The translations under genes were made by a program, and so were the position numbers. A DNA stretch of 64,000 bases from Vibrio sp. J1-1 (GTDB taxonomy: Bacteria > Pseudomonadota > Gammaproteobacteria > Enterobacterales > Vibrionaceae). How positions within the stretch are numbered: the first letter of the stretch is position 1; every line of letters starts with the position of its first letter. The notes under the pieces were generated by a model, which was given only the letters and a program-made list of their open reading frames with translations, ran no database searches and was not told the DNA's origin. Positions 51,407 through 58,737 of this stretch are shown piece by piece. The stretch lies in NCBI RefSeq assembly GCF_021728395.1, contig NZ_JAKKCM010000015.1, positions 37,504-101,503 of the forward strand, read 5' to 3'.

Positions 51407-52072
51407 ATGATTCTAATTACAGGTGCAAGTAGCGGACTTGGTGCAGAGCTGGCTAAACTTTACGATTCCGATGGTAAGCCCACATACCTTACAGGAAGAA
51501 GCGAGAGCAAGCTTTCGGCAATCACAGCCAGGTTGCCTAACAACATTGGCTATCAATCCTGTGACCTTTCTTCATATAAGGATGTAGAACAATTATTTGA
51601 GCAATTAGAGCAGCCTCCTAAGACAGTGGTTCATAGTGCGGGAAGTGGTTATTTTGGGCTGTTGGAAGAACAAGAGCCGGAACAGATTCAAAAGTTAATT
51701 AACAACAACCTTAATTCTGCCATTAATGTCTTGCGAGAATTGGTTAGGCGTTACAAAGAACACCCTGTAAATGTGATCGTGATTATGTCCACTGCATCGC
51801 AACAGCCAAAAGCACAGGAGTCTACATACTGTGCAGTTAAGTGGGCGGTAAAAGGTCTGATTGAATCTGTTCGTTTAGAACTAAAGGGCAAGCCGATGAA
51901 AATTGTTGCGGTTTATCCTGGAGGTATGGCGACGGAATTTTGGGAGACCAGTGGCAAGTCATTAGATCTCAGTAGCTTTATGAAAGCTGAAGAGGCTGCA
52001 CAAATGATTCATGATGCGGTGTTGAGCATTGGTAATGGCTACGTTTCTGATATTACGGTTAACCGTTTATAA
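51407..52072 (+). CDS. Short-chain dehydrogenase/reductase
   Basis: The 221-residue protein is a classical-type SDR. The cofactor motif is ITGASSGLGAEL (TGxxxGxG), NNN is at 97-99 region (LINNNLNSA), and the catalytic residues are Ser in MSTAS and YxxxK in YCAVKWAVK. The substrate cannot be told. GAGG lies before ATG 51407. It is the last gene before the tRNA-Leu island and has no operon partner. Confidence 0.85.
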   Translation: MILITGASSGLGAELAKLYDSDGKPTYLTGRSESKLSAITARLPNNIGYQSCDLSSYKDVEQLFEQLEQPPKTVVHSAGSGYFGLLEEQEPEQIQKLINNNLNSAINVLRELVRRYKEHPVNVIVIMSTASQQPKAQESTYCAVKWAVKGLIESVRLELKGKPMKIVAVYPGGMATEFWETSGKSLDLSSFMKAEEAAQMIHDAVLSIGNGYVSDITVNRL

Positions 52073-52200
52073 ACGCTATGGATATTGGGAAGATAGCTGC
52101 AGACTAAGTGGGCATTGACAAGGTTGGGGGCTAAAGCTCTCATTTGTCACAGTTTGTGGCGAAATTATCAGCAAACGATAGTTATTAAAGGTTTTTCTGC

Positions 52201-52228
52201 TTGCGAAGGCAAAAAGCTTACGTATAAT
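52201..52228 (+). promoter_or_regulatory. tRNA-Leu promoter
   Basis: TTGCGA (52201-52206), a 16-base spacer and a perfect TATAAT (52223-52228) lie about 32 bases before the tRNA. Confidence 0.7.
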
Positions 52229-52259
52229 GCCAATCATCAAAGGGCAATAGCCCAGAGAT

Positions 52260-52344
52260 GCCGGTGTGGTGAAATTGGTATACACGACGGATTCAAAATC
52301 CGTTGCCTTCGGGCGTGGCGGTTCAAGTCCGCCCACCGGTACCA
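52260..52344 (+). tRNA. tRNA-Leu (anticodon CAA)
   Basis: The 85-base gene folds as a class II tRNA. The acceptor arm GCCGGTG pairs with CACCGGT (first pair G-U). The anticodon arm is ACGGA-TTCAAAA-TCCGT with anticodon CAA. A long variable arm contains CCTTCGGG, the T arm is GGCGG-TTCAAGT-CCGCC, and CCA is encoded. A terminator follows. Its 3' part is repeated at 52413-52461 and at 56248-56285. Confidence 0.96.
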
Positions 52345-52386
52345 TATTTTAAGACAGAGCCTCGACGAAAGTCGGGGCTTTGTTGT
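52307..52386 (+). repeat. Left direct repeat (attL-like): tRNA-Leu 3' part plus terminator
   Basis: 80 bases from the variable arm of tRNA-Leu through its terminator match 56248-56327 with 7 mismatches by eye and no gaps. The right copy lacks the tRNA 5' half. This is the usual form of an integration at a tRNA 3' end. Confidence 0.85.
52358..52386 (+). terminator. Terminator after tRNA-Leu
   Basis: AGCCTCGAC-GAAA-GTCGGGGCT followed by TTGTTGT is a stable GNRA-looped hairpin 14 bases after the tRNA. A second copy with small changes lies at 56299-56327. Confidence 0.85.
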
Positions 52387-52412
52387 ATCTGGTGTTTGTG
52401 AATTCAAATCCA

Positions 52413-52461
52413 GCGTGGCGGCTTGGATGCAATCCCAGTCAAGTCGCCCACCGGTACCATA
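52413..52461 (+). repeat. Third, disrupted copy of the tRNA-Leu 3' end
   Basis: GCGTGGCGG and GTCAAGTCGCCCACCGGTACCATA match the tRNA 3' end, but about 16 foreign bases split them and two bases are lost in the T arm. It cannot form a tRNA. It is followed by its own hairpin terminator. Confidence 0.8.
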
Positions 52462-52804
52462 CATAGAAAGGTCGCTTTATAGCGACCTTTCGTCGTTTTG
52501 GGCATTTGAGAATATTCAACTTCAACGCTTTAATCATGGCGTAGGTTTCACCAACCTGAGCATTGTCGCTTCTCAGACTTAATTTCCCATCTAGCAACTG
52601 CTTCAATCGATACATGGCAGTTTCAGATTGATAACCAAACCGCTTTTCCACTTCTTGTTGGAGCCGTCCCACAGCTAAATTGCGAGGGTGCCCTTGCTTC
52701 TGCTCGCGAATGACTTCTTCTTCAATCCAGAAAATGTCAGAGCCACGGTTAATTAGAGCTTTGTTGTACTGCTTCCAGTTCGTTGCTTTGTAACGAGGTC
52801 TCAT
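52439..52804 (-). pseudogene. Internally deleted IS5-family transposase
   Basis: The 121-codon frame fuses the N-terminal end of an IS5-type transposase (residues 1-37; RPRYKATNWKQYNKALINRG, FWIEEE) to its C-terminal end (38-94; GHPRNLAVG, SETAMYRLKQLL, GKLSLRSDNAQVGETYAMIKAL). The middle 200 or so residues with the DDE catalytic triad are gone. After codon 94 (52523) it reads on into the hairpin and tRNA repeat without family likeness. The ATG overlaps the aconitase stop. No full terminal inverted repeats are seen. Confidence 0.8.
52467..52490. terminator. Hairpin after the disrupted tRNA copy
   Basis: AAAGGTCGCT-TTAT-AGCGACCTTT forms a perfect stem. It differs from the terminator shared by the other two copies. 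Confidence 0.75.
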
Positions 52805-55533
52805 TAAGGTATTTTAGGTATGCTCGCTTTCAGTTGCTTCAGAACATACTGAAGAATGCCTCCCGAGTTGAAATATTCTAGCTCTTTCGGGTTGTCGATA
52901 CGTGCAATAACAGGAATGGTGAGTTCCGAACCTTGAGCGGTTACAACGATAATATTCAGCTCTAATAAGGGTTTAAGAGGCTCATTGGGGGCGATAAAAA
53001 CAGTCTCATTACCCTCTAGAGTCAGTGAATTTAATTCATCTGGTCGTATCAGTTGAAGAGGCAATACGCCCATACCGACTAAATTACTACGATGAATCCT
53101 TTCAAACGATTCCGCGATTACCGCTTTTACATTCAATAGCAAACACCCTTTTGCCGCCCAATCACGACTAGAACCTGAGCCATAGTCTTTGCCAGCAAAG
53201 ATAACCAACGGAACTTGAAGTTCGATTGACCTCCTGCTCGCGTCGAAAATAGGAATGACTGGAGGCGCTTTTTCAGTGGTCGACATATTGCAGTCATCCA
53301 GTTTGGTATCACCGTAACATCGCGTGACGCCGCCTATAGTCGGGGAGACGATCTTGTTTTCCAAACGTACATTCGAAAAAGTCCCGCGAACCATGATGTG
53401 ATGATTTCCTCGGCGCGAACCATAGCTATTGAACTCTTCTGGGGCGATATTTTTTGCAAGCAAATATTGACCTGCCGGACTAGTTTTTGAAATGAGGCCT
53501 GCTGGAGAAATATGGTCGGTCGTAATTGAATCTCCTAAAATTGCTAATACACGCGCTGACTCGATAGGAAATGCTGGTGGTGCCATTTCCAAAAACGGAG
53601 GGCGTTGTATGTAAGTGGAGTCTTGGTCCCACGGATAGCAGGGACTGTCTTTCATCGACAATTGCTCCCACTCTTCATCCCCTTCAGTAATGTCGTTGTA
53701 GCTCAGTCTGAAATGGCTCTCATGTACTTGATCCAGCATTTCATTCAGCATGGTTTGGCTTGGCCAAATATCTCTTAGATATACAGGCTCACTGTTACTA
53801 TTGATAGCAATTGGGTCGTTTTCTAAGTCAATACAGGTCGTACCCGCTAACGCAAAAGCGACAACGAGTGGCGGAGAGGCAAGCCAGTTTAGGCTAACAG
53901 AGGGGTGTATTCTGCCTTCAAAGTTGCGATTACCTGATAATACTGCCGATACGTTCAGGCTGTTTTCCAAGATCTCGGTTTCAAGATTGTTTTTCAGTGG
54001 GCCAGAGTTACCAATGCATGTTGTGCAGCCGTATCCAACTCGATGAAATCCCAATAGGTCGAGGTAGTGTTGCAACCCAGTATCATTAAGGTATCGAGCG
54101 ACAGCTAATGACCCGGGGGCGAGAGAAGTTTTGACGTAGCTAGGAACGGACAGCCCTTTTTTGACTGCTGCCATAGCGACCAAACCCGCAGTCAACATAA
54201 CGGCAGGGTTCGATGTGTTGGTGCATGAGGTGATGGCTGCAATGACGACATCACCATGGTTTAAGTGCTTAGGTGAGTCTGAGCGTTCTGGTTGATGAGT
54301 TGAGGCACCTTCAATAGAACATTGGTCAAGGGTCGCTTGCTTAATTGCACTGATATTAAGTCTATCTTGCGGTCGTTTGGGGCCTGCTATTGAAGTGACG
54401 ACAGCAGATAAATCCACCACAACATTTTCATCATACTCAGGTGAAGGGCTGTTTGTATCCCACCATAGTTCTTGTTCTTGAGCATAAGCACGAACTCTTT
54501 CAACGAGTGAAGCGGGGCGGTTTGTAAGCGTTAAATAGGCAATAGTGTTTTCGTCAATAGGGAAAAAACCGCATGTGGCACCATACTCTGGGGCCATATT
54601 GGCAAGGGTCGCACGGTCGGCCACAGATAAATGCGCTAAGCCACAACCATAGTACTCAACAAATTTACCGACCACTCCGTGTGACCTTAACTTTTCTGTA
54701 ATTGTCAAAACCAGATCCGTCGCTGTAACACCGGGACGTAATTGTCCATCAAGACGCACTCCGACAACACGTGGGACAGCGATATTGAGCGGTTGACCTA
54801 GCATTGCAGCTTCGGCTTCTATGCCGCCCACTCCCCAACCTAATACGCCTAAACCGTTTACCATAGTAGTGTGGCTGTCGGTTCCTATAACGGTATCTGG
54901 TGTTAACACTCCATTTTCGTCTTCACGAACGACGTGTGATAGATACTCCAGATTCACTTGATGGCATATGCCTTTACCGGGCGGTATAACGGTCAAGTTG
55001 CGGAAATTTTTTTGTGCCCATTTTAGGAATGTATAACGCTCTCTATTTCGTTCCATTTCATGTTCACGATTTGTATCTATAGAGGATTCTGAACCTGATT
55101 TATCAACGATTAACGAATGGTCTATGACAAGATCTACCGGGCACTTAGGTGTTACATAGCTTGGATCCCCGCCAGATTGTGCAATCGCATCTCTAATAGC
55201 GGCTAGATCGACCAAAGCAGGTATCCCGGTATAGTCCTGCATCAGCACTCTGCTAGGATAGAAACTAAATTCTGATGAGTTATCGTTGCTATCTGAGTCA
55301 AGTGTCGTGTTTTTAAAGAACAATGCTTCAATAATCCGAGATGACTCTTTTAAATCAGAGAGTTGTCGCATTACATTTTCAAGAAGCAGACGCTTAGTAA
55401 AGGGAACTTTGGACAGGCTTATTTGATAATCTTGGGCAAGTTTTTTTAATGACCAGTATCTATATTCAGTGCCTTTTACATTCAGTGACTTTTGATATGT
55501 TTGGCACCATGTTTTTTCGTTGGTAGGTAGCAT
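52804..55533 (-). CDS. acnA: Aconitate hydratase, AcnA/IRP1 type
   Basis: AcnA interconverts citrate and isocitrate through an iron-sulfur cluster, and the apo form can bind RNA. The 909-residue protein (from ATG 55533, with AAAGGA upstream) has the order of AcnA, not AcnB: QDYTGIPALVDLAA, PVDLVIDHSL, GTDSHTTMVNGLG and the swivel domain with DYGSGSSRDWAAKG. The three cluster cysteines are in TSCTNTSNP and GCTTCIG, with the same spacing (66 and 3) as in AcnA/IRP1. It is intact. The last 7-10 residues run to the edge of the IS5 remnant and may be altered. It lies inside the tRNA-Leu repeats; vibrios normally rely on AcnB, which is not in the window. Confidence 0.9.
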   Translation of the reverse strand: MLPTNEKTWCQTYQKSLNVKGTEYRYWSLKKLAQDYQISLSKVPFTKRLLLENVMRQLSDLKESSRIIEALFFKNTTLDSDSNDNSSEFSFYPSRVLMQDYTGIPALVDLAAIRDAIAQSGGDPSYVTPKCPVDLVIDHSLIVDKSGSESSIDTNREHEMERNRERYTFLKWAQKNFRNLTVIPPGKGICHQVNLEYLSHVVREDENGVLTPDTVIGTDSHTTMVNGLGVLGWGVGGIEAEAAMLGQPLNIAVPRVVGVRLDGQLRPGVTATDLVLTITEKLRSHGVVGKFVEYYGCGLAHLSVADRATLANMAPEYGATCGFFPIDENTIAYLTLTNRPASLVERVRAYAQEQELWWDTNSPSPEYDENVVVDLSAVVTSIAGPKRPQDRLNISAIKQATLDQCSIEGASTHQPERSDSPKHLNHGDVVIAAITSCTNTSNPAVMLTAGLVAMAAVKKGLSVPSYVKTSLAPGSLAVARYLNDTGLQHYLDLLGFHRVGYGCTTCIGNSGPLKNNLETEILENSLNVSAVLSGNRNFEGRIHPSVSLNWLASPPLVVAFALAGTTCIDLENDPIAINSNSEPVYLRDIWPSQTMLNEMLDQVHESHFRLSYNDITEGDEEWEQLSMKDSPCYPWDQDSTYIQRPPFLEMAPPAFPIESARVLAILGDSITTDHISPAGLISKTSPAGQYLLAKNIAPEEFNSYGSRRGNHHIMVRGTFSNVRLENKIVSPTIGGVTRCYGDTKLDDCNMSTTEKAPPVIPIFDASRRSIELQVPLVIFAGKDYGSGSSRDWAAKGCLLLNVKAVIAESFERIHRSNLVGMGVLPLQLIRPDELNSLTLEGNETVFIAPNEPLKPLLELNIIVVTAQGSELTIPVIARIDNPKELEYFNSGGILQYVLKQLKASIPKIP

Positions 55534-55785
55534 GATTTGTTTCCTTTCAATGATGGTTGACCTTGGTAAAAGGAACCTCCTTGTCATAGAGATGTTTTCT
55601 GGGACATTTTTATATTTCCCATATCCAAATAGCTTAAATCAGCTGAAAATCTATAACCTGAAAGGATCAGAGTTGAAATTCTAAAAGAAGGAAGAAGTTG
55701 GAATGGATTTTTTGCCATTAAACAAGAACTAGACTCATTACTATAAGGAAGGCATAACTTATGATCGCTAAGCCTTCAACTGTGC

Positions 55786-55998
55786 TCAAATGAGAGTCAC
55801 CTTTGTAGCTTGCGGGCCTTTATCACCAGGTTCAACTTCAAAACTCACTCTTTGTCCTTCCAACAGGGTCTTAAACCCATCAGAAGAGATGGCACGGAAA
55901 TGGACAAAGATATCCTGGCTATCGGAATCTTTGGTGATGAAACCAAAGCCTTTAGTTTCGTTGAACCATTTTACTGCCCCAGTCATTCTGTCAGACAT
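55786..55998 (-). CDS. Cold-shock-domain protein (CspA family)
   Basis: The 70-residue protein is a single cold-shock domain that binds single-stranded RNA or DNA. RNP1 is KGFGFI (16-21) and RNP2 is DIFVHF (29-34); [13 protein letters not shown] at the N-terminus is typical. GAGG precedes ATG 55998. It is 252 bases upstream of acnA on the same strand, inside the tRNA-Leu repeats. I cannot tell whether it is cold-inducible. Confidence 0.92.
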   Translation of the reverse strand: MSDRMTGAVKWFNETKGFGFITKDSDSQDIFVHFRAISSDGFKTLLEGQRVSFEVEPGDKGPQATKVTLI

Positions 55999-56247
55999 AC
56001 ATACCTCTACTAGTAGTACAAGACAAGGCTCTGCTAACTAGAGTTATGCCTTAATCTACCAAGAGGTCTGTCGCAGAAGCTAAACGAAAGTGGTCGAAAA
56101 TTACTGTGATAGGAGACTTGTTTTACAATGAAAAGATAACTCAAATTGGCGGAGCTACTTTAAGTATAAGCCTTAATTTGAAAATAGTTAGTTTAGCTCT
56201 CGGTCATATTTTCTCGTAGTTATACGGTGATGATTTTATGAGAAAAT

Positions 56248-56327
56248 CTTCGGGTGTGGCGGTTAAAGTTCGCCCACCGATACCATATTCTAAGACAGAT
56301 CCTCGACGAAAGTCGGGGCTATGTTGT
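56248..56327 (+). repeat. Right direct repeat (attR-like)
   Basis: It matches 52307-52386 at 73 of 80 positions, from the tRNA variable arm through the terminator hairpin. The T arm carries changes (GGTTAAAGTT) that would harm a tRNA, and there is no 5' half. It is a decayed copy. Confidence 0.85.
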
Positions 56328-56535
56328 TTTTGGATTTATGAGCTTAGAACCGAACTTACAAGCATCACGATAGCCAGTTTATTTAATTTCATAGCTGATT
56401 TATCTTCGGAAGCAATAATGACGTTGTCAGTAGTCATATATTGATAGTTGTAACTTTAAATTATTAATCTTCCTTAATTGTCTGACTTTACCTTCGACCT
56501 AAATAATTATTAAAAATAGGCCTTGTTTTCTAAAT

Positions 56536-56551
56536 TGAGATTCGGTTCACG
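56536..56551 (+). promoter_or_regulatory. CRP-like site upstream of the chb operon
   Basis: TGAGA-TTCGGT-TCACG matches the CRP core TGTGA-N6-TCACA at 8 of 10 positions. It lies six bases upstream of the operator palindrome. Catabolite control of such operons is usual. Confidence 0.55.
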
Positions 56552-56556
56552 GATAA

Positions 56557-56570
56557 CGCAACCGGTTGCG
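56557..56570. promoter_or_regulatory. LacI-family operator palindrome
   Basis: CGCAACCGGTTGCG is a perfect 14-base palindrome with the central CCGG/CG and flanking GCAA/TTGC typical of LacI-family operators. It lies 68 bases before the first gene of the operon. The LacI-type regulator at 60940 is the likely ligand. Confidence 0.72.
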
Positions 56571-56637
56571 CTTTTTTGTTCTGGTTATTTTTGCTACAGT
56601 TTTTGCAGGTTGAAATTTACACAACGGGAGTAAGGCT

Positions 56638-56943
56638 ATGAAAAAGATCCTTTTATGCTGTAGCGCAGGGATGTCTACCAGTATGTTAGTTAAGAAAATG
56701 GAACAAGCCGCTGTAGAACAGGGGATTGAATGCAAAATTGACGCTTTATCAGTGAGCTCTTTTGAAAGTGCGATAAGAGAATACGATGTTTGCCTATTGG
56801 GACCACAGGTCCGTTTTCAGTTAGAAGAGATGAAAAAAGTGACTGATGAGATTGGAATCAATATCGCAGCGATACCTCCTCAGACTTATGGAATGATGAA
56901 AGGAGATGAGGTTTTAAAACAAGCCCTTTCATTAATTAAGTAA
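56638..56943 (+). CDS. chbB: PTS EIIB component, lactose/cellobiose/chitobiose family
   Basis: The 101-residue protein is a EIIB of the Lac family. The active-site Cys is in CCSAGMSTSMLVKKM (Cys8 by position), followed by CLLGPQVRFQLEEM, both typical. It passes phosphate from EIIA to the sugar at EIIC. It opens the operon, with GGGAG before ATG 56638. Cellobiose, chitobiose and chitosan disaccharide are all possible substrates. Confidence 0.92.
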   Translation: MKKILLCCSAGMSTSMLVKKMEQAAVEQGIECKIDALSVSSFESAIREYDVCLLGPQVRFQLEEMKKVTDEIGINIAAIPPQTYGMMKGDEVLKQALSLIK

Positions 56944-56971
56944 TTTAAAAAATTTTACGAAAATAATGCTT

Positions 56972-57007
56972 AACCCTGCCATTTAAATAATGGTGGGGCG
57001 GGGTTTT
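56972..57007 (+). other. Intercistronic hairpin between EIIB and EIIC genes
   Basis: AACCCTGCCATT and AATGGTGGGGCGGGGTT pair around TAAAT with a few unpaired bases, ending in TTTT. It may lower expression of the distal genes or protect the EIIB message. Confidence 0.5.
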
Positions 57008-57034
57008 GCATGCTTAAAATAAAGGATTAACACC

Positions 57035-58366
57035 ATGAAAATATATGATGCAATAATTTCGGGCGTCGAAAAGTATGTAGCGCCATTGGCTGCTAAGGTC
57101 GGTAGTCAACGTCATGTTCGGGCAATGCGTGACGGATTTATCGTTGCTATGCCATTTATTATTGTTGGTAGTTTTGTACTGATTTTAGCTTTCCCACCTT
57201 TTGATCAAGATACGACAAATGGTTTCGCTCGAGGCTGGTTGGATTTTGCTGCAGCGAACTTCGATATGATTATGATGCCTCACTTTATGTCAATGGCGAT
57301 CATGGGGATCTTTGTTTCGATGGGTGTAGCCTATAGTTTGGCGAAATCTTACAACATGGATGGGATTACCAGTGCTGCACTGTCTCTGATGACTTTCTTC
57401 CTTGTTGCTTCTCCAGCAGCGGATGACGCCTTATCTATGGCATACATGGGAGGTACAGGAGTATTTACCGCGGTGCTGTCTGGTTTTTTTTCAGTTGAGC
57501 TATATCGTTTGATGAAAAAGTACAACATCACGATAAAAATGCCTGAGCAAGTACCGCCTGCAATCCAGCGTTCGTTTGAAGTACTTCTGCCGGTTGTTGC
57601 GATATTTGTTACCATCTACCCAGTCAGTGTATGGCTTCAAGCTACTCATGGCATGCTTATTCCTGAAGCTATCTTAGAAGCGTTTAAACCTCTAGTCAGT
57701 GCATCCAACACATTACCTGCGATCCTCGGTGCCATTTTACTTTGCCAATTGCTTTGGTTTGCGGGCATACACGGTGGTGCAATTGTTGTGGGTCTAGTGA
57801 CACCGATCTTCCTTACCAATGTGACAGCCAATATCGAAGCTTTTATGGCAGGTGAACCAGTCACTAATATCTTTACGCAAGCATTCTGGGATTACTACAT
57901 CTTGATTGGTGGCTCAGGTGCCACTTTAGGCCTAGTTGCACTTATGGCATTTAGCCGTTCTGCTCATCTAAAAAGCCTAGGCCGTATGAGTGCTATTCCA
58001 GGCATGTTCCAAATAAACGAACCCGTTATCTTTGGTAGTCCAATCGTAATGAATCCAACGCTTTTCTTGCCATTTGTTTTTGTGCCAATGATTAATGCTG
58101 TTGTGGCTTACATAGCGGTTCATTCGGGTTTTGTTGGCATGAGCATCGCAACACTGCCATGGACGACACCTGCGATTATTGGTGCTTCATGGGGTGCGGG
58201 ATGGACATTTATGCCTGTTGTTATGGTGGTTCTGCTATTCATCATGGATATCTTGCTCTACTACCCATTCTTTAAAATGTATGAACGTGAACTTTTAGCT
58301 CAAGAGCAACCGCAAGAAGAATCACAGATAGAAACAAGCGCAAGTGGTGTTAGTGCTACCGCTTAA
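57035..58366 (+). CDS. chbC: PTS EIIC component, cellobiose/chitobiose family
   Basis: EIIC is the membrane channel that brings in the disaccharide. The 443-residue protein has about ten membrane segments and family stretches RHVRAMRDGFIVAMPFIIVGS, GIHGGAIVVGL and PGMFQINEPVIFGSPIVMNP, the last holding sugar-binding residues. The C-terminal 20 residues are a hydrophilic tail rich in E, Q and S. It lies 91 bases after the EIIB gene. Confidence 0.93.
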   Translation: MKIYDAIISGVEKYVAPLAAKVGSQRHVRAMRDGFIVAMPFIIVGSFVLILAFPPFDQDTTNGFARGWLDFAAANFDMIMMPHFMSMAIMGIFVSMGVAYSLAKSYNMDGITSAALSLMTFFLVASPAADDALSMAYMGGTGVFTAVLSGFFSVELYRLMKKYNITIKMPEQVPPAIQRSFEVLLPVVAIFVTIYPVSVWLQATHGMLIPEAILEAFKPLVSASNTLPAILGAILLCQLLWFAGIHGGAIVVGLVTPIFLTNVTANIEAFMAGEPVTNIFTQAFWDYYILIGGSGATLGLVALMAFSRSAHLKSLGRMSAIPGMFQINEPVIFGSPIVMNPTLFLPFVFVPMINAVVAYIAVHSGFVGMSIATLPWTTPAIIGASWGAGWTFMPVVMVVLLFIMDILLYYPFFKMYERELLAQEQPQEESQIETSASGVSATA

Positions 58367-58422
58367 ACCTTAGATTTGGCTGCCGTGTAGGCAGTCAATA
58401 ATTGACAGTTTTGGAGAGAAGT

Positions 58423-58731
58423 ATGGATCAAGAGATGACGGTCATGGAGATCATTTGCAATGCAGGAGAGGCAAGAAGCCTGTGTTTTGAAGCATTAGCG
58501 CTTTCGCGTAAGCAAGAGTTTGCAAGTGCAGAAAGCACACTGGTACAGGCCAAAGAATGCTTGAACAAAGCGCACCTAATGCAAACTCAACTCATTGAAG
58601 CAGACCAAGGAGAAGGGAAGATACCCATGACTTTAGTGATGGTCCACGCTCAGGATCACCTTATGACAACTATTTTAGCTCATGAATTGGCGACAGAAAT
58701 GGTCGCTCTACACAAACAGCTTGCGGGGTAA
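58423..58731 (+). CDS. chbA: PTS EIIA component, lactose/cellobiose/chitobiose family
   Basis: The 102-residue protein is a Lac-type EIIA: all-helical with the active-site His in MVHAQDHLMT and an N-terminal IICNAGEARSLCFEAL. GGAGAG lies before ATG 58423, which I prefer over the TTG at 58402. The GH4 gene follows after six bases. Confidence 0.92.
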   Translation: MDQEMTVMEIICNAGEARSLCFEALALSRKQEFASAESTLVQAKECLNKAHLMQTQLIEADQGEGKIPMTLVMVHAQDHLMTTILAHELATEMVALHKQLAG

Positions 58732-58737
58732 CTACGG

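Larger units (their letters stand above)
52307..56327. mobile_element. Putative decayed tRNA-Leu-associated island (about 3.9 kb)
   Basis: Direct repeats of the tRNA-Leu 3' end bound a segment with an IS5-type remnant, an AcnA-type aconitase and a cold-shock-domain gene. No integrase, excisionase or relaxase is left. A tandem tRNA array reduced by deletion could leave a similar picture, so the island call is an inference from the repeats and contents. Confidence 0.6.
55999..56637. other. 639-base region between the csp gene and the chb operon
   Basis: It holds the csp promoter side, the right tRNA-Leu repeat (56248-56327), then AT-rich sequence, a CRP-like site (56536-56551) and a 14-base palindrome (56557-56570) before the sugar operon. 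I see no supported open frame. Confidence 0.7.
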
